NCBI GenBank assembly: GCA_965369705.1
Contig: CBDURF010000057.1
Span: forward strand, 1-19,144
Source: JAGLCY01 sp965369705
GTDB taxonomy: Bacteria > Krumholzibacteriota > Krumholzibacteriia > LZORAL124-64-63
DNA length: 19,144 nucleotides
Direction of reading: 5' to 3'
Below are positions 9,701 to 17,009 of this stretch, one piece after another. Numbering within the stretch: position 1 is the stretch's first letter; every line of letters starts with the position of its first letter. Made by a program: the position numbers and the translations under genes. The notes under the pieces are model-generated. The model made no database searches. It was not told the DNA's origin and saw only the letters and a list, made by a program, of their open reading frames with translations.

Positions 9701-10390
9701 CTGCAGGGCCATCAGGATGTCGTGTGCCTCATGGTGGTCCCTGTCCAGAAAGTGGCAATCGTTCGTCGCGATGATCGGGCAGCCGGTCTGCTTGGCGACC
9801 TCGGGCATGAGCTGCCGGATGCGGGCCTCTTCCTCCAGACCGTGGTTCTGAATCTCCAGGAAGTAGTTGTCCTTGCCCAGGATTTCGCGGTAGGCCGAGG
9901 CTGCCTCGACGGCGGCCTTCACGTTGCCGGTGCGCAGATGAAAATTCGGTTCGCCGCTCATGCAGGCCGAAAGCCCGATGATTCCCTCGCTGTGCTCGCT
10001 CAGCAGCTCCCGGTCGATACGAGGCCGGTAGTAGAAACCCTCAAGAAAGCCCTGCGTGGAAAGCCGGACCAGGTTCTTGTAACCCGTCGCGTTTTTCGCC
10101 AACAGGATCATGTGATAGCTCTTGTTGAGCTTGTCGGTGGTGCGGTTGTGCCGGTCGTGGGTGACGTAGGCCTCGGTGCCGATAATCGGCTTGATGCCTT
10201 CCTTCAAGCAGGCCTGATAGAACTCGACCGCCCCGAACATGTTGCCGTGATCGGTCAGCGCCAGGGCGGGCTGGCCCAGTTCGGCGGCGCGTTTTGCCAT
10301 GACCCCCGTCTTCATGGCGCCGTCGAGCAGCGAGTAGTCGGAGTGATTGTGCAGATGAACGAAGTTGTGCGGTGGTGCGGGTGCTGACAT
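6773..10390 (-). CDS. dnaE: DNA polymerase III subunit alpha with apparently intact PHP domain
   Basis: This 1205-residue protein is the replicative polymerase catalytic subunit. The N-terminal PHP domain (about 9-290) keeps the full metal-ligand set known from exonuclease-active PHP polymerases: H14, H16, D23, H48, E73, H93, C143, D211 and H213. The polymerase active-site acidic residues are D403 and D405 (PDIDVDF) plus D556 (KMDFLGL). A helix-hairpin-helix/fingers region follows. QASLF (912-916) matches the beta-clamp-binding motif, and an OB fold lies at about 985-1070. An acidic linker (about 1108-1132) precedes a short C-terminal domain ending NRFMGRG. The ATG at 10388-10390 is the only plausible start because an in-frame stop lies ten codons upstream, yet no Shine-Dalgarno sequence precedes it. 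The promoter is at 10469-10497. The length fits the DnaE1 class. Confidence 0.97.
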   Translation of the reverse strand: MSAPAPPHNFVHLHNHSDYSLLDGAMKTGVMAKRAAELGQPALALTDHGNMFGAVEFYQACLKEGIKPIIGTEAYVTHDRHNRTTDKLNKSYHMILLAKNATGYKNLVRLSTQGFLEGFYYRPRIDRELLSEHSEGIIGLSACMSGEPNFHLRTGNVKAAVEAASAYREILGKDNYFLEIQNHGLEEEARIRQLMPEVAKQTGCPIIATNDCHFLDRDHHEAHDILMALQTGKTLNDPGRWRSNTPEIYFKSTEEMLALFQDWPEAVENTLRVADTVDFEMELGKLLLPEFPLPEGFSSPDQYVEHLAREGLKSRYDQLTTELEERLAYELGVIKQTGYAGYFLIVWDFIDAARRMDIPVGPGRGSAAGSLVCYCMRITDIDPIRHRLLFERFLNPERISMPDIDVDFCYEKRGQVIEYVAQKYGRENVSQIITFGTMAARAVIKDVARVLDFSFAESDRISKMVPEEIGITLQKAIDTAPGLKEVADQSEDHAMLLRNALVLEGFNRNAGIHAAGVLITPTPLIEHAPLYKSTKGDITVQFDMNMSEALGLLKMDFLGLRTLTVIDKALDLIAEVTGTRLKAEDIPTDDEATYQLLREGRTVGVFQLESSGMQELVRKLAPTRYEDITAICALYRPGPLGADMDKVYVECKHGRKKVVYKDPSLEPILKDTYGVILYQEQVMQIASTMGGFTMGQADTLRKAMGKKKLEMMAEMKVQFLDGAKEKGYNQRTAQEIYEEMEFFAQYGFNKSHSAAYALLSIQTAWLKAHHPAEFMAATMSTEMRKSERITQLIDEVKALGLGICPPDINQPRSEFGVRGGDIVFGMGAVKGVGSAAIDVIAACREELGRDFTDLFDLCENVDLQKVNRKVVEGLINAGAMDRLPGHRRQLSANLDRALAFGQQAARDRAGGQASLFGGTAAAEVLKPALHVCEPFDPLVKLSKERQAVGFFLSGHPFQEYGELIDSLPVDGAAGAHQRGEGAWVDLVGVITSHTKHRDRHKRVYARANFEDTSGVISLTVYNRLYEEAKELVESDSILVVGGRVQVRSDGSREIVADRLTRIDEVLGTWVRDIYLEIDLERAGRSGLEGLGSLFEEFGEPSEMRPLCQEEEVQKSEVVADETAGETPDTQDLEFTVEPLLARPVPLTISVERDGKSWLLKSADRNIALTLDSLRRLRRVPGAEKLRLRTVLPTPIERKNRFMGRG

Positions 10391-10444
10391 GGGTGGAAAT
10401 CGCGTTTCTGTGGTTTGTTATGGCCCAAGCCGGGCCGCGCCGGA

Positions 10445-10466
10445 CCGGACGAACTTTCAGGTCCGG
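10445..10466 (-). promoter_or_regulatory. Hairpin at the 5' end of the dnaE leader
   Basis: In the minus-strand sense CCGGAC (10461-10466) and GTCCGG (10445-10450) form a perfect 6-bp stem around a 10-nt loop. It starts at about the predicted transcription start. It could stabilise the mRNA or mark an operator; the palindrome GTCCGGAC overlaps it. Confidence 0.35.
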
Positions 10467-10468
10467 AC

Positions 10469-10497
10469 AGAATAACCTGGATCAGGGGCAAGCTCAA
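10469..10497 (-). promoter_or_regulatory. Putative promoter for dnaE-aldehyde dehydrogenase operon
   Basis: On the minus strand TTGAGC (10492-10497) and TATTCT (10469-10474) are separated by 17 nt; each box matches four of six consensus positions. The predicted start near 10462 gives a leader of about 72 nt. Confidence 0.5.
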
Positions 10498-10572
10498 CCT
10501 TTGGGGTAAAGATTGGCAAAATGGGCGGGATCGGGTTGGAAATCGGGGTCGGGCTTGAGAAAATGTCAGGTT

Positions 10573-10592
10573 ATCCGAGTTTGACTTCGGAT
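10573..10592 (-). terminator. Weak hairpin downstream of the M23 peptidase gene
   Basis: ATCCGA and TCGGAT form a perfect 6-bp stem with an 8-nt loop, 60 nt after the M23 stop codon. No clean U-tract follows directly on the minus strand (AACCTGACATTTTC), so intrinsic termination here is only possible. The surrounding spacer is clearly more AT-rich than the genes. Confidence 0.25.
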
Positions 10593-10651
10593 TTCTCTCC
10601 AAATAATCAAATTCCAGATTGGAAATTATGCGCAAACGGAGCCGACAAGTC

Positions 10652-12559
10652 CTATTCCCGACAGTCTATCAGCACCTCCGCCTCATTTTCATTCTCCGCC
10701 TCGTCCGCGGCTTTCAAATAAAGAACATGGCGGCCCGGGCCGAGGTCGTCCGGCAGTTCCACCAGGACCCGATCCCGGGGCAGATCGGGCTCCACGATGA
10801 GTACCTGACCGTCCAGGGTGGCGGTGATGGATTCCGGGGCGACGCCCGATCCCAGGTCCAGCAGGTCCACCGGGAATATCTTCCAGCGGGGCAGAGTCAC
10901 CCCGTGGACCTGACCACGTGGGTCGGCCGGCACCGTGATCACCGTGTCGGCCGGAAAGATCATGGGCGCCGCCATATCCCGGAACACGGCGTGCGGACCG
11001 AGGCTGGAAAGGGCAAACCTGTGTCCGGCTCCGTGATGTTCCGGTTCAATCAGGCGACCAGCCAGCTTCCACTTGTCCTTGCTCCAGCGATAGACCATGA
11101 CAGCCGGGTCCTTTTCCGGCGGCAGGGTATCCGAAGCCGCAATAAATATATCGGAATAACGCACGACCAACGCCGCGTCGATGGGCCAGTCAGCCGCAAG
11201 AAAATTGGTCGTGGAACAGGTCGGGTTGAACTCAACCTTCAGTCCTTGTTTCCGAGCCTGGTCGCGTTGATGTTGAGCCTGGATCCCAGGAACAACGGCC
11301 AGCGTAATGGGCTCCAGCACGGGATCCCCCTTATCCGGGGAAAAATGGAGCAATCCGGAGGCCATATAATTCACTGCAGGAAACGGATGTAAGTTATTGT
11401 CGACAAGTGAATCCCTTGCAACGGAAACCTCATCCTCCAGCCAGGCTCCCCTTGAAGGGGGCTGCGGGAAATCCACATCCGCCACCAGCAGGGGAATGGT
11501 AATCGAAGTCTCATTCCCGGTAAAATCGGATGCCATGATCTCCAAGGTGTGCGGCCCGGGCGCCAAGCCGGCCCCGCCGGGACCCAGATACCACTGGCCA
11601 CCCTCCCGTCCCGTCAGGGAATTGGCGGGCCGACGGTGCAGCCAGTGGTCCCGGATCCCGGGCACCTCCAGCCACTCCAGACGCTGCAGGCTGTTCTCGG
11701 AGAAATCGTAGCGGTCGTTGCGGCAGCGGTAGACCACCTCGCCGTCCAGCCGGACCTCGATCAGCCAGGGTTCCAGTTTGTGGTCGCGGATATCCGAGGC
11801 GTCGATGATCTTGGCCGCGAAGGCCACGGGACCGGCGACCTGCAACTGCGGCTGCTCACCCACAAGCCCCGCTGAGGCCCCGAACTCCGGCTTCAGCAAC
11901 CGGGCGACCGGCCCCCCGACGATCCGGCTGCGATAATCGGCGGGCACCGCGCGCACCGCGTGGATGACCGGCGGAAACGTGTCGGGCACGGCAAAGCCCA
12001 TGGTCAGGGGATTGACGGGTCTATTGTCGGCGTCCCGCACCTCGAAATGAAGATGAGGTCCTTCGGTACCGCTCTGGCCCGTCAAGCCAAGCACATCACC
12101 GCGCCGCACCGGCATCTCACCCGGCGCGAACTGAAGCCGGACCCGGTAGATCCCGGCCCTGTCCTGTTCGGCCCTGACGGCGCCGCGAATGGTATCGCTG
12201 AAACGGGAGAGATGCGCGTAGACGTAGGTGCGTCCTGAATTGCCCAGCATATAGACCGCCCGCCCGTAGGCGTAAGGCGTGGCCCGCACCCGAACGATGG
12301 ACCCGTCCTCAACGGCCCGGGCGGCGAAGCCGCACCGAGACCGGGTCTTCAGATCCAGCCCGGCGTGAAACCGGCCGGCCCGGTATTCCATGAAATTGCT
12401 GGTCAGAAATCGGGTGGGCAGATCCAGGGGCCAGAGGGGCACAATGTCCGTGGAATCGGGTTCCACCGCCGCGGCGGGCAATGAACTGGCCGTCAGCAGG
12501 AAGCCGAGGCAAAAGACCAGATATCTCAATTTTCCATATCTATTTCCGGGCCTTGGCAT
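10652..12559 (-). CDS. Secreted M23-family metallopeptidase with C-terminal Ig-like repeats
   Basis: A 635-residue protein begins with a Sec signal peptide (basic KLRY, hydrophobic core 13-27, likely cleavage after PAAA at about 31). An M23/LytM domain spans about 50-185 with all expected residues: zinc ligands H65 and D69 (RFHAGLDL) and H171 in GPHLHFEVRD, plus H116 (YVYAHLS) and H169. M23 enzymes cut peptidoglycan cross-bridges, or act as activators when residues are lost; here the site looks intact. The remaining ~440 residues are beta-rich, with Ig/cadherin-like signatures such as GPHTLEIMASDFTGNE (336-351) and a similar GRHVLYLKAADEA near the C-terminus. The ATG has GGAGG 10 nt upstream. 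The gene is transcribed divergently from phoH, with a promoter at 12596-12624. Confidence 0.9.
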   Translation of the reverse strand: MPRPGNRYGKLRYLVFCLGFLLTASSLPAAAVEPDSTDIVPLWPLDLPTRFLTSNFMEYRAGRFHAGLDLKTRSRCGFAARAVEDGSIVRVRATPYAYGRAVYMLGNSGRTYVYAHLSRFSDTIRGAVRAEQDRAGIYRVRLQFAPGEMPVRRGDVLGLTGQSGTEGPHLHFEVRDADNRPVNPLTMGFAVPDTFPPVIHAVRAVPADYRSRIVGGPVARLLKPEFGASAGLVGEQPQLQVAGPVAFAAKIIDASDIRDHKLEPWLIEVRLDGEVVYRCRNDRYDFSENSLQRLEWLEVPGIRDHWLHRRPANSLTGREGGQWYLGPGGAGLAPGPHTLEIMASDFTGNETSITIPLLVADVDFPQPPSRGAWLEDEVSVARDSLVDNNLHPFPAVNYMASGLLHFSPDKGDPVLEPITLAVVPGIQAQHQRDQARKQGLKVEFNPTCSTTNFLAADWPIDAALVVRYSDIFIAASDTLPPEKDPAVMVYRWSKDKWKLAGRLIEPEHHGAGHRFALSSLGPHAVFRDMAAPMIFPADTVITVPADPRGQVHGVTLPRWKIFPVDLLDLGSGVAPESITATLDGQVLIVEPDLPRDRVLVELPDDLGPGRHVLYLKAADEAENENEAEVLIDCRE

Positions 12560-12595
12560 TGCGGGCCAACCTCCGTGTTGCCGATTTGAGGCTTC

Positions 12596-12624
12596 AATTT
12601 ACTCTTTCATCAATTGGGCGACAA
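12596..12624 (-). promoter_or_regulatory. Putative promoter for the M23 peptidase gene
   Basis: On the minus strand TTGTCG (12619-12624) and TAAATT (12596-12601) are separated by 17 nt, with four of six matches in each box. The leader would be about 30 nt. Confidence 0.5.
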
Positions 12625-12638
12625 GGCCATTGTTTTCG

Positions 12639-12660
12639 TATACCCTTCCGGGCAGGAAGG
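12639..12660 (+). promoter_or_regulatory. Possible phoH -10 element and adjacent perfect hairpin
   Basis: TATACC (12639-12644) could be a -10 box for phoH, but no -35 at good spacing is clear (TTGGGC is 19 nt away). It abuts a perfect inverted repeat CCTTCC-GGGCA-GGAAGG (12644-12660), which could be an operator or a 5' leader hairpin. Both readings are tentative. Confidence 0.3.
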
Positions 12661-12740
12661 AACCGAATTCCCCTTCGTTCTTGAACGCCCCGTGAGGATC
12701 ATCCCGACGAACACCCGCGGGCAAATGTCTGGAGGGACAC

Positions 12741-14093
12741 ATGGAAGTGAACACCAGCCACTGGGTTGATGACCAGGGCAGCATCCCCACCCCCGCCGGC
12801 CGCACATTTCTTCTCGACACGAATGTCCTGCTCCACGACGCCGAAAGCCTGTCGGCCTTTGAAGAGCACAACATCGTGCTGACGGTGGACGTTCTGGAGG
12901 AACTCGACCGCTTCAAGCGCGGCAACGACGAGAGGGGGCGCAACGCACGCCGGGTCATCCGGACCATCGACTCCTACCGCGACGGCCAGCCCCTGAGCAA
13001 AGGCGTGGATCTGCCCGGCGGCGGGAAACTCTACGTCTTCGTCAAAAGTTTCACCGATTTCCTGCCCAAGGGCATGGATACCTCCCTGCCCGACAACCGG
13101 ATCCTCGCCGCCGCCTGCGCCCTGGTAAAAGCCGGCGCGGAAGTGTTCTTCGTCACCAAGGACATCAACGCGCGGGTCAAGGCCGACGCCTTGGGCATAC
13201 AGGCCCAGGACTACCTCAACCGGGTCGTCAATTTCGACGAGCTCTACACCGGCTGGAGCGAACACGAGGTCCCCGACGAGAACATCGATCGTTTCTACCA
13301 GGGGGAGCCCGTCAAGATCGAAGCCCCCTTGTGCCCCAACGAGTGCGTGCTTCTGAAGGCCGCATCCAACCCCAAACAGACCGCCCGCGGCATCTTCCGG
13401 GCCGAAACGGGCATCGTCGAGCCCCTGCTGCACGGGGACAGTCATCCCTGGGGCCTTTCCGCGCGGAACCTTCAGCAACATTTCGCCATGGAGCTCCTGC
13501 TGCGCCAGGATATCCAACTGGTGACCATGCTCGGCCAGGCGGGCACCGGCAAGACGCTATTGGCCCTGGCGGTCGGATTGCAGTTGGTGGCCGAAGAGAA
13601 GCGCTACCGGCGCATCATGGTCTCGCGCCCCATCATGCCCCTGGGCAAGGACATCGGGTATCTGCCCGGCACCAAGGACGAGAAGCTCAGCACCTGGATG
13701 CAGCCGGTTTCGGACAATCTGCAGTTTCTGGTGGATCCCAAGCTCGAGCACTCCGGTGACAAGGTGCAGTATCTCTACGACACGGGAGTCGTGGAAGCCG
13801 AAGCCGTGACCTACATCCGCGGCCGCAGCCTGCCCAAGCTCTACATCATCATCGACGAAGCGCAGAACCTCACGCCCCACGAGGTGAAGACCGTGGTCAG
13901 CCGCGCCGGTGAGGACGCCAAGGTCATCCTCACCGGGGACGCCTACCAGATCGACAACCCCTATCTGGACGCTTCATCGAACGGATTGACCTACGTGGTG
14001 GAGCGGTTCAAGAACGAGCCCATCCACGGGCACATCACGCTGGCCAAGAGCGAACGCAGCCAGTTGGCGAGCCTGGCGGCCTCCCTGTTGTAG
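12741..14093 (+). CDS. PhoH2-type protein: PIN ribonuclease domain fused to PhoH ATPase
   Basis: The 450-residue protein has two domains. The N-terminal PIN domain (about 20-165) carries the acidic metal-binding residues D26 (LLDTNVLL), E54/E55 (VLEELDRF), D118 (LPDNR) and D141 (TKDIN). The C-terminal PhoH ATPase (about 238-450) has Walker A GQAGTGKT (265-272), SRPIMPLGKDIGYLPG (295-310), and Walker B LYIIIDEAQN (D372, E373), followed by LTGDAYQID. PhoH2 proteins of this architecture act as RNA helicase/ribonucleases. GGAGGG ends 4 nt before the ATG. The gene converges on the lipoprotein gene with a 19-nt gap and no obvious terminator. No antitoxin-like ORF (phoAT) lies upstream; the neighbour is the divergent M23 gene. 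Confidence 0.95.
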   Translation: MEVNTSHWVDDQGSIPTPAGRTFLLDTNVLLHDAESLSAFEEHNIVLTVDVLEELDRFKRGNDERGRNARRVIRTIDSYRDGQPLSKGVDLPGGGKLYVFVKSFTDFLPKGMDTSLPDNRILAAACALVKAGAEVFFVTKDINARVKADALGIQAQDYLNRVVNFDELYTGWSEHEVPDENIDRFYQGEPVKIEAPLCPNECVLLKAASNPKQTARGIFRAETGIVEPLLHGDSHPWGLSARNLQQHFAMELLLRQDIQLVTMLGQAGTGKTLLALAVGLQLVAEEKRYRRIMVSRPIMPLGKDIGYLPGTKDEKLSTWMQPVSDNLQFLVDPKLEHSGDKVQYLYDTGVVEAEAVTYIRGRSLPKLYIIIDEAQNLTPHEVKTVVSRAGEDAKVILTGDAYQIDNPYLDASSNGLTYVVERFKNEPIHGHITLAKSERSQLASLAASLL

Positions 14094-14112
14094 GAGAGAT
14101 TCGTCTACCGTT

Positions 14113-14892
14113 CTATTCGTGGGATGACGCCGAACCCTGCTCGATGAATTCCTGTCGTAGCTGTCCCAGCAGGCAGGCGTTGGCGCGCTTGACCGCCTTG
14201 GTCAGATGTTCGTTGACAAGTTCCTGATCCTGCCGGGCCGTCGGCGTGATGTATTTCTTGGCCTCGTATTCCCCCAGACAGGATTTCTGCCACACGACGT
14301 TGCCGGTGCGATCCTTGAGGATCATCCGGACCTCGGCCTCAGCATGGTTGTTCGTCGGTACCGGAATCGCCAGCATGGCGACCACTGCCAAGGTCACGGC
14401 CAGCTTGGCGCGATGGGAGGCGTCGCCGCCCAGGGCCATGCCCGCGCCGGCCCCGATGGCGCCCGCCAACAGGAACCCTCCGGGCGAACGTTGCAGACGG
14501 CAGCCCATGGACAGCAAATCCACCGAAAGGATGTAGTCGGCCTGCGAATGCAGGGGCACAAGTTCCACCAGGTGGGTCTGCTCGAGGTCTTTCGCCAGGG
14601 CCTCCGCGTAGATCTGGGTGGCGGGAACCTCCCAGGACTCGTCGGATGGATAGGTGATACCGAAGAAATGCCCTTGCCCCTGGCGTTGTTCGATGGGCCG
14701 CATGTCGGTCACCGTGTCGATGTACAGGGCGGGCATCTTCAGGTTGCGCAGCTGGAAATCGACTGCCTCGTCCGGGTAGATGAAGGTGATCTTGTCGCTG
14801 CCGCAGGAGGAGGCGCCCAGGGTCACCAAAAGGATTGCCAGGGCGAACGCCCACCGGGCAGGTTCAATTTTCTGAGGGAAAAAACGGGACAT
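14113..14892 (-). CDS. Putative lipoprotein with internal glycine-rich hydrophobic segment
   Basis: I do not recognise the family with confidence. The 259-residue product starts MSRFFPQKIEPARW, followed by a hydrophobic core and TLGASSCGS, a plausible lipoprotein cleavage site although Ala replaces the usual Leu at -3. The mature part has an alpha/beta region (YIDTVTDMRP, ATQIYAEALAKDLEQ, ADYILSVDLLSMGC). It is interrupted by a glycine-rich hydrophobic stretch (FLLAGAIGAGAGMALGG) and a second hydrophobic stretch (LAVTLAVVAMLAIPVP), then returns to soluble sequence. The layout of helix, beta strands and NVVWQKSCLGEYEA resembles proteins that sense or assemble at the outer membrane, but function is open. 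The frame is open to 14934; I chose the ATG at 14890-14892 because AGGAG lies 5 nt upstream and the signal peptide begins there. It sits 87 nt after nhaC. Confidence 0.75.
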   Translation of the reverse strand: MSRFFPQKIEPARWAFALAILLVTLGASSCGSDKITFIYPDEAVDFQLRNLKMPALYIDTVTDMRPIEQRQGQGHFFGITYPSDESWEVPATQIYAEALAKDLEQTHLVELVPLHSQADYILSVDLLSMGCRLQRSPGGFLLAGAIGAGAGMALGGDASHRAKLAVTLAVVAMLAIPVPTNNHAEAEVRMILKDRTGNVVWQKSCLGEYEAKKYITPTARQDQELVNEHLTKAVKRANACLLGQLRQEFIEQGSASSHE

Positions 14893-14979
14893 GAAAACTC
14901 CTACGCGTGACCCGATCATCATGGTACATGGCATTAATCTACGGCCCCGGGCGTCTCAGAGCCAGCCCGACCTGAGCTG

Positions 14980-16692
14980 CTAGACATGAACACTTTTCCC
15001 GAGCCGCCAAACCACCACCACGACACCCACCACGCCCAGCGCCAGGGACAACCACGGCGACAAACCGAATCCCACCGGCAGGTAACCGCAAACCGCGGAA
15101 ATCCCGGCCACGGTCAAGGCGTAGGGCATCTGGGTCTTCACGTGGTCGACGTGATCGGAACCCGAAGCCAGGGACGAAAGGATGGTCGTGTCCGAGATCG
15201 GGGAGCAGTGATCCCCGAACACGGCGCCAGCCAGGACTGCGCTCACGGCGGCCAGATGGATGTGGATCGCAGTGGACGCGGACAATCCTGCGCCCAGAGG
15301 CAGCTGTTGCCCCAGGGGATAGACCAGGGGCATCAGGATGGCCATGGTGCCCCAGCTGGTACCGGTCGCGAAGCTGACGGCCGCGGCCAGGATGAATACC
15401 ACCATGGGCAGCAACCGGGCCGACAGCACCTGCCGGCTGATCTCCACCAGGTAATGGGCGGTCCCCAGTCTCTCGCAGATGGCGCTCAGGGACCAGGCCA
15501 GCAGCAGAATGGTGAAGGCGATGACCATGGCCTTGACCCCGTCCATGAACCCGTCCAAGGCGTCCATCAAGGTCAGGCGTCGGGCGCCGACCACCAGGGC
15601 CACCGCCAGCGTCGCGCCGATCAGGGCGGCCCAGGTCAGGACGGCGAAACTATCGGCACTGTTCAGGATATCCCGCAAGGATGGAGCGGCAATACCGGCG
15701 GCGACGGCGGCCTGTCGGCCATTGAAAAAAATGCCCAGAGCCGTGGTCAGGATCACCGACAGGATGGGGATCCCCGCCAGCAGGGGGCTGGCTGCCTTGC
15801 CACCGTAACCCGCGGCGAGTTCATCATCGGGCTTGGGCGCTTCACTGGCCGGTCGGGCCCCGGGCCGCAGAACCTGCCCGTGGTGGAAGGCCCTGAGTTC
15901 GGCCTGTCGCATGGGTCCGAAGTCACGTCCGGTGAACGCGATCAGATAGACGAACAGCAGGGTCAACAGGGGATAATAACTGTAGGGAATCGTTTGCAGG
16001 AAAAACGTGTAGGCGTTGGTGCCCGAGTCCAGCTGGGACATCGCCTCCTGGATCAGGCCGACCTCGAATCCCACCCAGGTGGAAATCACCGCAACGGTGG
16101 CCACCGGAGCAGCGGTGCTGTCCACTAGGTAGGCCAATTTCTCCCGCGAGATCCGCAGGCGGTCCGTCCAGGGCCGCATGGTCGAACCGACCAGCAGGGT
16201 GTTGGCGTAGTCGTCGAAGAAAATGATCGTGCCCATGGCCACGGTGGAAACCTGTCCACCGCGGCGTCCGGTCACCCGGGTGGTGAGCCAGTGCACCACC
16301 CCTTCGGTGGCCCCGCTGCGGGACAGCACGCCGACCATGCCGCCCAATATGGCGGAAAACAGCAGGATGGAGGCGTGGGATTCGTCGGCCAGAGCTCCCA
16401 GCAGGTAGGTGTCCCCAACCCTGAGAAACGCGGCGGCCGGGTTGCCGGTGATGATCAGCGCACCGCAATACACGCCCAGCAGCAGCGCGACTACGACCTG
16501 GCGCGTCACCAGCGCCATACCGATGGCCAGAACCGGGGGAATGATGGACAGCCATCCAGAATCCTCCTTCACCCCGTCGGCCGCGTCATCGGCAGCGCCA
16601 TTTTCTCCGGAGCCGAAAGCCGCCCCCAGCAGCACCGGAAGCACCACGGCGGCCAGGGTGGCCAGCAGAATCACCCGGGTCCGCCGCTTCAA
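14980..16692 (-). CDS. NhaC-family Na+/H+ antiporter
   Basis: This is a polytopic membrane protein of about 570 residues with roughly 11-13 hydrophobic segments. It carries NhaC-family signatures: FFDDYANTLLVGSTMRPW, VDSTAAPVATVAVISTWVG, SFATGTSWGTMAILMPL and GDHCSPISDTTILSS. Such carriers extrude Na+ (or an organic ion) in exchange for protons; the substrate cannot be read from sequence. An acidic linker (about 27-43) separates a first hydrophobic segment, which could be a signal peptide, from the conserved core. The frame opens with GTG at 16713, but I prefer TTG at 16690-16692. It overlaps the cutA stop as TTGA and has AAGGA about 8 nt upstream, while the GTG lacks a ribosome-binding site. 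The gene is coupled to cutA and the phosphatase gene upstream. Confidence 0.9.
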   Translation of the reverse strand: MKRRTRVILLATLAAVVLPVLLGAAFGSGENGAADDAADGVKEDSGWLSIIPPVLAIGMALVTRQVVVALLLGVYCGALIITGNPAAAFLRVGDTYLLGALADESHASILLFSAILGGMVGVLSRSGATEGVVHWLTTRVTGRRGGQVSTVAMGTIIFFDDYANTLLVGSTMRPWTDRLRISREKLAYLVDSTAAPVATVAVISTWVGFEVGLIQEAMSQLDSGTNAYTFFLQTIPYSYYPLLTLLFVYLIAFTGRDFGPMRQAELRAFHHGQVLRPGARPASEAPKPDDELAAGYGGKAASPLLAGIPILSVILTTALGIFFNGRQAAVAAGIAAPSLRDILNSADSFAVLTWAALIGATLAVALVVGARRLTLMDALDGFMDGVKAMVIAFTILLLAWSLSAICERLGTAHYLVEISRQVLSARLLPMVVFILAAAVSFATGTSWGTMAILMPLVYPLGQQLPLGAGLSASTAIHIHLAAVSAVLAGAVFGDHCSPISDTTILSSLASGSDHVDHVKTQMPYALTVAGISAVCGYLPVGFGLSPWLSLALGVVGVVVVVWRLGKSVHV

Positions 16693-17009
16693 GCTTTCTT
16701 TCCTTTCGCCCACTCCAGGTAGGCCCTGTTCACGTACGCGGCCGGCCAGGAAATGATCTGCGGAACGTCGTACGGATGTTGCAGATTGAGTTCGCCGCTG
16801 AACAGGTCGAAACGTTCAGACAGGACCTTGAAGGTCACCGCCACTTCTTCATCGCGCTTGACCGCGCCGTCCCAGCGGTAGAATGACACCAGGTCCGCCC
16901 CGACCTGGGCACAGACGGCCAACCCGGCATCCACCATCAGGACGGCGGTCTTTTCGGCGGATTCCCGGTCCGGAAACGTGGTCACCACGACCCATAGTTC
17001 ACTGCTCAT
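16689..17009 (-). CDS. cutA: CutA1 divalent-cation tolerance protein
   Basis: The 106-residue protein matches the trimeric CutA1 family along its whole length: VVVTTFPDRESAEK (7-20), CAQV (33-36), SFYRWDG (42-48), DEEVAVTFKV (53-62) and HPYDVPQIISWP (78-89), ending YLEWAKG. CutA1 has been linked to copper tolerance and resembles PII signalling proteins in fold, but its molecular role is unsettled. GGAGG lies 6 nt before the ATG. The start overlaps the end of the inositol monophosphatase gene by 11 nt, and its stop overlaps the nhaC start, so the three genes are very likely co-translated. Confidence 0.95.
   Translation of the reverse strand: MSSELWVVVTTFPDRESAEKTAVLMVDAGLAVCAQVGADLVSFYRWDGAVKRDEEVAVTFKVLSERFDLFSGELNLQHPYDVPQIISWPAAYVNRAYLEWAKGKKA

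Noticed and set aside
10600..10640. TTCCA-ATC-TGGAA hairpin after the M23 gene as a terminator
   Set aside because: The stem has only five pairs and is AT-rich; the following TTTGATTATTT is not a clean U-tract.
12741..14093. phoH as part of a phoAT-phoH2 toxin-antitoxin operon
   Set aside because: No small antitoxin-like ORF precedes it; the upstream neighbour is the divergent M23 gene.
14986..16128. A 380-codon plus-strand frame opposite nhaC
   Set aside because: His/Gln/Gly-rich antisense shadow of a membrane-protein gene.
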